Shown here: in pieces, positions 57,713-64,000 of the stretch
Position numbering within the stretch: position 1 is the stretch's first letter
How the letters are laid out: each line of letters begins with the position of its first letter
Source: Atherinomorus stipes
Taxonomy: Eukaryota > Chordata > Actinopteri > Atheriniformes > Atherinidae
NCBI GenBank assembly: GCA_023101725.1
Contig: JALJCO010003041.1
Location: 115,268-179,267 of the forward strand
DNA: 64,000 bases
Direction: 5' to 3'
Position numbers and translations under genes: made by a program
The notes under the pieces: generated by a model
Database searches by the model: none
What the model saw: the letters and a program-made list of their open reading frames with translations, nothing else
Told to the model about the DNA's origin: nothing

Positions 57713-58249
57713 GATCTGGGAGGCTTCTCGTTATCCGCTGACATTCAAAAAATGGAGTTCACGGGCAACTGAACCAAGAAGGTCCATAAAAGTCCACAAA
57801 AACTTGGCGATATTCCTCCATACTGCTCGTCCAATGTAATCCAAGTGTCCTGAGAGGGTAGCGTCCATAATTTACTCGAAACGACACAGTTTACTCTATT
57901 TTTAGAGCCTAAACAGTACTACAACGCATTTCCTGGAAGCTTTCCCATGCAAGTTCAGAACACTGCAGAAGCCGTGGCAGACGAGATTGCGCATTTTTCT
58001 TTCTTTCTTTCTTTTAAATTATTGGCCAACCCCTTTTGTGTTTTTCCCGGTTTGTCTGCAGCTCTGGCGCTCTTAGCACAATGTAAACAGCAAATTTCTT
58101 CTTCTACTCTTGCATTATCAGCAGAGTAGGCGCTGAACACCGTGGCTTCCGTAGTGTGGTGAACTCGCATAGGCGCGCTTCTAGGAAGTGCAATGTAGTA
58201 CTGCAGTTGACTCAGAAATACTTCTGCCTGAATCCTCACAAAGACCAAA
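57713..58249. other. Unclassified dispersed-repeat-like sequence
   Basis: Contains CGAAACGACACAGTTTACTC, a TATTTTTAGAGCCTAAAC block and a CTTT run at about 58003-58014. I remember similar text as a dispersed fish repeat but cannot define ends. Frames on both strands are incidental. Confidence 0.35.
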
Positions 58250-58340
58250 AAAGTGGATCATATCACTCCAGTCCTGAGGTCTCTGCACTGGCCTCTCATC
58301 CATCAAAGAAATACTGCTGTTGGTTTAAAAAACATTAAAC
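58250..58340 (+). mobile_element. L2-type LINE RT fragment
   Basis: One plus-strand frame reads DHITPVLRSLHWP, the conserved LHWLP region of L2/CR1-type reverse transcriptases. A further piece near 58860-58930 (KSSSSAVVLDQN) resembles the RNLGVVLDQ block, which in an intact element lies upstream, so the two are not one collinear copy. The LINE text stops at the MITE beginning near 58350. Confidence 0.5.
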
Positions 58341-58349
58341 GGCTTATGG

Positions 58350-58545
58350 TAGGAATTCCTAATTCCAGTCCAGTCTTCAAGGACCACAGACAGATGTTTT
58401 CCTCCTCCATAGAATCCGATTCAAATTAAATTGATCTCCTCCTTGTCAAGTTCTTTGTAAGCCTGTTAATGACCCATTGTGTGTTGAAGCAGGGAAACAT
58501 TTCAAACCTGCAGTATAATGAGCATCGAGGACCAGAATGTGGACA
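58350..58545. mobile_element. hAT-type MITE copy, diverged
   Basis: Shares the palindromic order of the 24.6-kb MITE: TCTTCAAGGACCAC, GATGTTTTCCTCCTCC, CCGATTCAAATTAAAT, TAATGACCCATTGTGTGTTG, AAGCAGGGAAACAT, CAAACCTGCAG, CGAGGACCAGAATGTGGA. Ends and target duplication are eroded. Confidence 0.65.
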
Positions 58546-61500
58546 TCCTGGTTATAGTTTGGATCTTCTGGTATATTATAAGCATAGGACATCTCAGGTT
58601 ACCAGCAACAGTTCTTATGTAGCTATTAAATTGTACTCTTTGTATAAATTTGCTTTGCCTTGCCTAATATTTCCAGAAAATGAATTTTCCAACAACGGTT
58701 GAGGGTCTGGAGGCTAGCTTTTAACTAATAACTTATTTTCACTGTTTGGGTTGTTTCATTGTTATATCTAATTGTTAGTACGAATTCCAACCTTGAGCAA
58801 ACAGACTGTAGCAAATTTCAGATATTTTTTTGCATTCATATCCTCCTGGGAAACTCCACCATCCATGACTCCAAAATTAAGAGTTCCAGCTCTGCTGTGG
58901 TTCTGGACCAAAACTGTTTAATTCCCTGCAGCTGAACTCTGACGAGCAGCTTAACCATTGAAAAGGATTCCAAATAAAACTCCTGAGCCAAGTCTGCTGT
59001 ACTCACTTACTAATGTTTGCATTACCGGTTGTGGCTCGCAGTGGGTGACATAATATTTGACATGAGATGCCAAGTGCGAGACAGTGTGAGTGTTTTGTTC
59101 TCCCTCGGGATGTAGAGGTATTACGCCAGCTGGCTGGATTGGTTGAGAGCCTGTCGACGGATGGGCCAGAACAGATGCACAGGTAGACATTCAAAATCAC
59201 ACACCAGCTTGAGTGTTCATGTACATAATGTGGACTTTGCATGCATTTAATGCTTTTTTGAATTACTTTGAAAGGTTTTTATATAAATTTTTTCTTACAT
59301 AATAAAACATCTTTCGTGTCAATTGCTTTGTATATTCCTTACTCTCCTTTGCTCTCCCTTGGTTTTCCATCACCAGAATACCGGATATGGAAGTTTGACT
59401 TCTCTCTGCTCAAATGAAAACGTGGTGGAATTTATTTCAAATCAGTAAACAAAACAGAATACAAGAAATTAAAATCAATGCTTTATTGATATGCACACTA
59501 TTCTTGTACAGACTGTAACTTCATCCTGCAAGTCAGCCCTTGAGTCGTACCCTCAAAGTGAAACGAGCCAGAATATCATCACTTCCCATGTTTTCTGTGA
59601 GGGCACACACCCGAGAACACAATCTTCTACCCAACACACACTATTTCCCAACAGGTGCAGAAGAAGATCAAGTTGCAGCACTTTTCTTCCTCCCTCCTCC
59701 TCTTGTCCTTCCCGCCTCTCTCTTTCTCAAATTAATGCCAGCGAGAGCAGCTTTAGAGACATTTCTGACGTGCATGTGTGAGGGGGTGAGGAGGAAGGAG
59801 GGGGTCGCTAATAACCAGGCAAGGTACACTAATCTCCGATGGCAACATTTGGTTTACCTTAAGCTGGAGGGACAGCTGTATTAAAAGCAGGAATAATCCT
59901 AATCAGTTCAAACTCTATCCTCCCTCCCTCCCCTCCCCCCTGCTTCACCTCTTTGCATATAAAACTTCCACATTAGGCTTAAGAGTACAACGGCTTAGCT
60001 GCTGTTCGCCCCACATCTGTCTTCCCTCTGCGACAACCAATCAGAGACGCGGATGGAGGGATGAAGGGAGGGAGGAGAGGAAGGTGGATCAAGAAAGGAG
60101 GATGGGGAGGAAGATGGCATCCTGAAAAAGAGAAGTAGAGAGGAGAAAAAAGGAATATGAGAGCAGAAAGAAAGGATGATGAAAAATTAGCTGAGGTAAA
60201 TTAGAAAGAATTGTTATTTTATCAGGAATAAACATCTTTATTTTACCTTTTTAGTTGTGATACAACTGATCCACATTTAGGATATGAATATAACTTATTC
60301 TGTAAAGCACGCACGTGTATTAGCTTTTTCAAATTATTAAAATTAAATGAAAAAGAAAAACATTTCAGTTAATATACAAAAAGTTTTGAAAGTGAAAATC
60401 TTTAGCACTTGTTTGTCAAAGACTGGCATGAAATGCTGCATATGGGATACAAATAGTTTGTTTTTAAGTCAACTCTTTGCCAAATTGATGGAATATCAAC
60501 ATGCAAACAAAGCAACAACATTGCACAAACAAATAAATTAGAATGTACACAAATACATAAATACAAACATTTTTTGTGCAGAATATTTAGAATCATGTCG
60601 ACTGTACTAACTGAAAAAGACTCCTCGTTAACTACTCTCAGTGTATCAAGTGTGTTTATTTGAAATTATTTTTTCAGGTCCTTTTTAAAAACTATATTTC
60701 TGTGTATGAGGTATGTGTGTCAGACCTGTTCTACTCCAAACAGCTTCTATCTGGCTTTTTTCTTTCCTTTTCTTTTTTTTAGCCTCTCTCCGAGGCCCTC
60801 GGCACCATAAATCCAACTGATTACTCCGCACCCCTTTTGCTTGACTGCACCTTCACAATCAGCCGTGGCCGCCAACAATGAGGCCCTGATGAATCAAACA
60901 TCCATGGCATTAGTTTCACCTTGCTGCCCCTTTCCCATGCGCCGCCGCCTCTTTGTCAGGCCCCGATTTGATGAGAAGGACTACTGACACTGGCTGCAAC
61001 TATTGATAGACAATTCTGTAAAGACGGACCCCAACAACCCTACCGGTCCGCAAATGCTCCCCCTTTTCCCCTCTCCATTTGCCCCTAAAAAACAGGCGAC
61101 AAAGCTTGATTGGAGGACTGCACCAAAAAGAGAGAGAGAGAAAAAAAAAACCCTGCTGTCCAGTTTGCAGGAGGCTTTGTGTTTAGTTTTTGGCTTTAGG
61201 GGTCCTTTTATAGCAGTGTCTCAATATTTGCCAGAGAGACTTCACTTTCGTGAAGCAGCCCTTCAATATACACACAAAGAAATTGGCTTTGAGACCTTAA
61301 ACTCATCCAGATCATGTCTTATGAAATGTTTAGATATGCAGTGCTTGATTTGCAAACAAATCTCAATTATAATTTTCAGTATTCAAAATTTCACCCAAAC
61401 TTTATGTAAAAAGATGATTATTGTTGCTTTAGGCTATAACTGCAATATATTGTTAATTCCTGTCATACATCTTTTTATATTTTGAGGAAAAGAACCATAA

Positions 61501-61944
61501 TGTATTGACTCCTCCACCCACCATATTGATCATTTAATCCTACCATCATTTTAAATCCATCTAACAACATAATTATGGAGTATAATCTGACTTGGCAAAT
61601 GGTTGAATACACAGAACCACAAAGGGACTTCTCATTGTAAATTTTTGGGAAGAGTCAACAATTTTGTAAGTGAATGACCCATAGTCTGCCATCACAAGTG
61701 AACCCAAGCCAGTAACGACAAGAAGGTAACCCTCCAGTCAGCTTATACAACTTTAAAAGTGTGTTCACCGCAAATGCAGTTGAGAATTGACCTTTTTTTT
61801 TAAGGCTGATTATATTCTTACATGTGCATGTTTATCACATATCTTGCATTCATTTAAAATGTTCTCCCCAGAAATTTTGTTTTCAAGCGGCAATATGCAG
61901 GACAACAATGTAGGGACCAAACTGAATGGATTTTAGGTCACATT
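58546..61944. other. Gene-free stretch
   Basis: Mostly AT-rich. The 59480-60200 part has GC-richer and polypurine segments (GAGGAGGAAG-type text near 59780-59800 and 60060-60120) with several overlapping frames of no apparent meaning. I see no supported gene. The 60780-61080 block is listed separately. Confidence 0.45.
60780..61080. promoter_or_regulatory. Candidate conserved non-coding segment
   Basis: Unique, compositionally balanced block containing CCAACTGATTACTCCGCACC, GCCGTGGCCGCCAACAATGA and TGATGAATCAAACATCCATG, bordered by simple T-rich and AG-rich tracts. No frame spans it meaningfully. Of all the segments here it looks most like a constrained vertebrate enhancer, but that is a judgement by eye. 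Confidence 0.27.
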
Positions 61945-62130
61945 TTAGGTGAGGGCTGCAATCCTGGAGGTTTTACATGTTTCCCTGTTTCAAAACACCT
62001 GATTCAAATGAATGAGTCACTGAGCTGAACTTGATGAACTGTTGGATCCATTTAATTTCAATTAGGCATAATGGAGCAGGAAAACATTGAAAACCTGCAG
62101 GACTGCAGCAAATAGGGCTGAACTTACCTT
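61945..62130. mobile_element. hAT-type MITE copy, diverged
   Basis: Blocks AGGGCTGCAATCCTGGAGGT, TTTCCCTGTTTCAAAACACC, TGATTCAAATGAATGAGTCA, GGAGCAGGAAAACATTGAAA and ACCTGCAGGACTGCAGCA follow the order of the other copies. Outer ends are partly lost. Confidence 0.75.
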
Positions 62131-62744
62131 TTGGTTAAAGGTTGGAATACGGACAGAACAGCAACATCACGTGTGTCTAGGTTGTAGTTGCAATGGTAGA
62201 AAACAACTCCAGCCGGTGGGATGCCAGGCTCGCTCCCAATACATCAGTGACCGGCAGCCTGGATCATGTACAATATTGCAGAGGAGTTTAGAACTAACAG
62301 CTAATGTTAGCCACGTTAGCAAACAAGTTAGCTTACCGATTCAGGAGGAAAGTTGCCATTTCTGCATTTTGATGCCGTGGAAAACGTTTGTGGGTCCATC
62401 TAGTGTAGTCTTCACCTAAATTTACTCCAGTTTTTGCTCTTCTCGGGTCACTCCTCTTCAGAGACAGATAACAATATCTCCAGGGCTCTAAAGCATCTGC
62501 TTGATTTGCCGACTCCTAGGAATGAGCCGGCTACTCATTTCAGACAAGCATCTGGTACGGATAAAGCATTTTTGACGAGTGCAAGCATGATATGAGTAAA
62601 ACTCATCAATATCTGTGCTCATGCTCAAGGAGAATCCTTATTTGACAACTGGCTTGACTGTTGCTCAGGTTGCTCCCCTTCGTACTTCTTCGATTTTCTT
62701 CAGCTCGCCTTTATTTCTGTTTGTATGATACTTAAAGTTACTTC
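62131..62744. other. Unassigned stretch, possibly repetitive
   Basis: GC-richer than average, with GCTAATGTTAGCCACGTTAG (a GCTAAC-rich text common in fish inverted-repeat elements) near 62300. No ends could be defined. The 110-codon frame starting at 62087 overlaps the MITE and is not a gene. Confidence 0.4.
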
Positions 62745-63112
62745 AGCCCCTTTCAGACTTGCACTGGAAAGCGGTAATATTGCGGACTCTGTCCTTTATA
62801 ACGCCTGCATTCAGACATGCAATCCGCTCTTTTACCCTGGAGATGTCACAGACATGTACCGGCTGGACCCCATGTCATAAGAACAGAAATGTTGCGGCAC
62901 GTCGTTTTGGCTGAATGCACAAGGAAATGTCCCGGACAGAGCTGAAGGGAGAGTGGGGCTGTGCTGACTTTTCCACAACATTTCTTGATGTCTCAAAGCA
63001 TCCGGGGCGCAATAAGTCTGCAACGAATCGACATGGTTGAAAAGACGAGTCTGTTTAAAGAGCGGATAAAGTTTACTGCTCATGTTCCGCAATGCAAGTC
63101 TGAAAACAGCTT
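62745..63112. mobile_element. 368-bp inverted-repeat element, uninterrupted copy
   Basis: Sister of the split copy at 39895-42837. The ends AGCCCCTTTCAGACTTGCAC and GCAAGTCTGAAAACAGCTT are imperfect inverse repeats. The flanks read AGTTACTT before and AGTTTACTT after, a possible 8-bp duplication with one inserted base. It carries the empty site GTTTAAAG (63053-63060) used by the 2.57-kb insertion in the other copy. Confidence 0.82.
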
Positions 63113-63206
63113 TAGTTTACTTCTTCCATCACGTAGCCTACACGCGGCATTTGACAAGACAGAGCTGAAAATGGCTCGAATTGCGTCTGTCACTGCCTCC
63201 ACCCAG

Positions 63207-63545
63207 CATTTCCACCCAATCATAATACGTTAATGTAGCAAGAAATTGTTTTATTGATTGACATAAATGTAAATATGCTGGTTCAACATGAGTTGTTGCT
63301 GTAACTATTACTCAACTACAAGTGGTAAGTCCAACATAATAATCATTTGTTGGGTGAACATAAAAACAATTATGTAAAGCATTTTCACCCAATTAAAATA
63401 TGTTCATTTAGCAAGACAGTTTTGTTGAGTGAAATTAACGTAAACATGCCGAATAAACATAATGTGTTGGCGTTACTGTTACTTAATTACAAGGGGTAAA
63501 TCCAACATAATTTTTAAAGGTGAAATGATCCAATCAAAATGACAT
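63207..63545. repeat. Tandem duplication, 173-bp period, two units
   Basis: Unit one starts at 63207 (CATTTCCACCCAATCATAAT), unit two at 63380 (CATTTTCACCCAATTAAAAT). Both continue through TAGCAAGA, GTTTT(A/G)TTGA, ACATAAATGTAAA or ACGTAAACATG, TACTCAACTACAAGTGGTAA or TACTTAATTACAAGGGGTAA and TCCAACATAAT. Differences are scattered, so the duplication is old. Confidence 0.75.
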
Positions 63546-63910
63546 GTGGGAGGAGCTGGATATCCAACCCCACCCAACATCCACCACCATTTGTCCTGAA
63601 AATATAACAGTCCACTTCAAGACTTTTTTACACTATACATCCATAGTCATAACGACCAAGTTTGACACACCGCTAGACATGTCCTTACGTAAGACTGTAC
63701 TTTCGGCCAATTCACATGATCACACTGAGTGTGATTTGCAAGGTATATGCCTATAGACGTGAGAACAATTAGACTGGGAGTACCTCATGGGATTACGTTT
63801 AAGTCATGGTGTAGAAAAGAGCACAGGGTTCTGCAAGGCATGATGGGAAATATGTAAATAAGCCCAACTACCAGCACCAATCACAACAACCACTACAATA
63901 TCAACTTGAA
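63546..63910. other. Gene-free stretch
   Basis: Unique-looking sequence with a 70-codon frame at 63544-63756 of no recognisable content. No element ends other than the start of the next repeat. Confidence 0.45.
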
Positions 63911-64000
63911 TTAAAGCCGCAAGCGGCATTGAAGGCCCTCGCACCTCTGGCGGCGCTCCGGCCTATGCACCTCGTAGTCAGTGTCACATCATAACTGTGT
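63911..64000. mobile_element. Start of a GCCGCAAGCGGC-type repeat, cut by window end
   Basis: TTAAAGCCGCAAGCGGCATT followed by GGCCCTCGCACCTCTGGC, a GC-rich palindromic start that I remember as a dispersed fish repeat. The window ends before its other terminus. TTAA at 63912-63915 is again the terminal tetranucleotide. Confidence 0.5.

Noticed and set aside
59950..60055. TTTGCATATAAAAC plus CCAATCAGAG as a promoter
   Set aside because: The CCAAT word lies downstream of the TATA-like word for the plus strand and no transcript start or gene follows. It is insufficient for a promoter call.

Overview
The window looks like non-coding DNA from a ray-finned (teleost) fish. The support is the repeat content: two Tc1-like transposon families of a type common in fish, hAT-type MITEs, an L2-type LINE with an ATTGA tail, a second LINE with a GATG-type tail, a gypsy-like solo LTR and many small inverted-repeat elements, set in AT-rich sequence with CA/TG microsatellites. 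I found no complete protein-coding gene and no rRNA or tRNA. Almost every open frame is short and unsupported. Three short segments could be exons or exon relics: 9039-9263 and 14873-15074 on the minus strand, and 32440-32757 on the plus strand. None is identified. The window is either a gene desert or large intronic sequence.

Layout. 1-3474 is AT-rich and featureless. 3475-8202 is a dense transposon cluster: two Tc1-like relics, a 375-bp MITE, and two TTAA-bounded elements that abut, one of them hosting another MITE. 8205-10010 holds purine-rich and poly-G sequence that may be an assembly artefact. 10.06-10.9 kb is GC-richer and unique-looking. 11.7-17.0 kb has three more inverted-repeat elements. 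17.1-28.6 kb is mostly unique, with hAT-like and other MITEs at 20.6-21.2, 23.7-24.4 and 24.6-24.8 kb. 28.66-29.48 kb is an internally deleted Tc1-like copy. 33.8-35.9 kb carries three TTAA-type elements in a row. 37.3-38.0 kb is another Tc1-like copy.

The right half holds the most informative structures. At 39.9-42.8 kb a 2.57-kb element with hAT-like ends sits inside a 368-bp repeat; the uninterrupted sister copy of that repeat lies at 62.7-63.1 kb, so the insertion can be read base by base. The inserted element carries a decayed minus-strand coding fragment that I relate to the fish SWIM/YqaJ-domain repeat-encoded proteins. At 47.9-50.4 kb an L2-type LINE has been broken by three later elements. 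At 53.6-56.4 kb there is a three-level nest: a foldback element, a solo LTR in its loop with a perfect 5-bp duplication, and a DNA transposon inside the LTR. At 56.6-57.7 kb a LINE copy has the inverted 5-prime structure expected from twin priming.

These elements do not form a pathway. The window is best read as a layered record of insertions, and many copies keep their termini or target-site duplications, so the relative order of events can be reconstructed in several places. Family assignments rest on remembered consensus features and visible termini, not on a database search.
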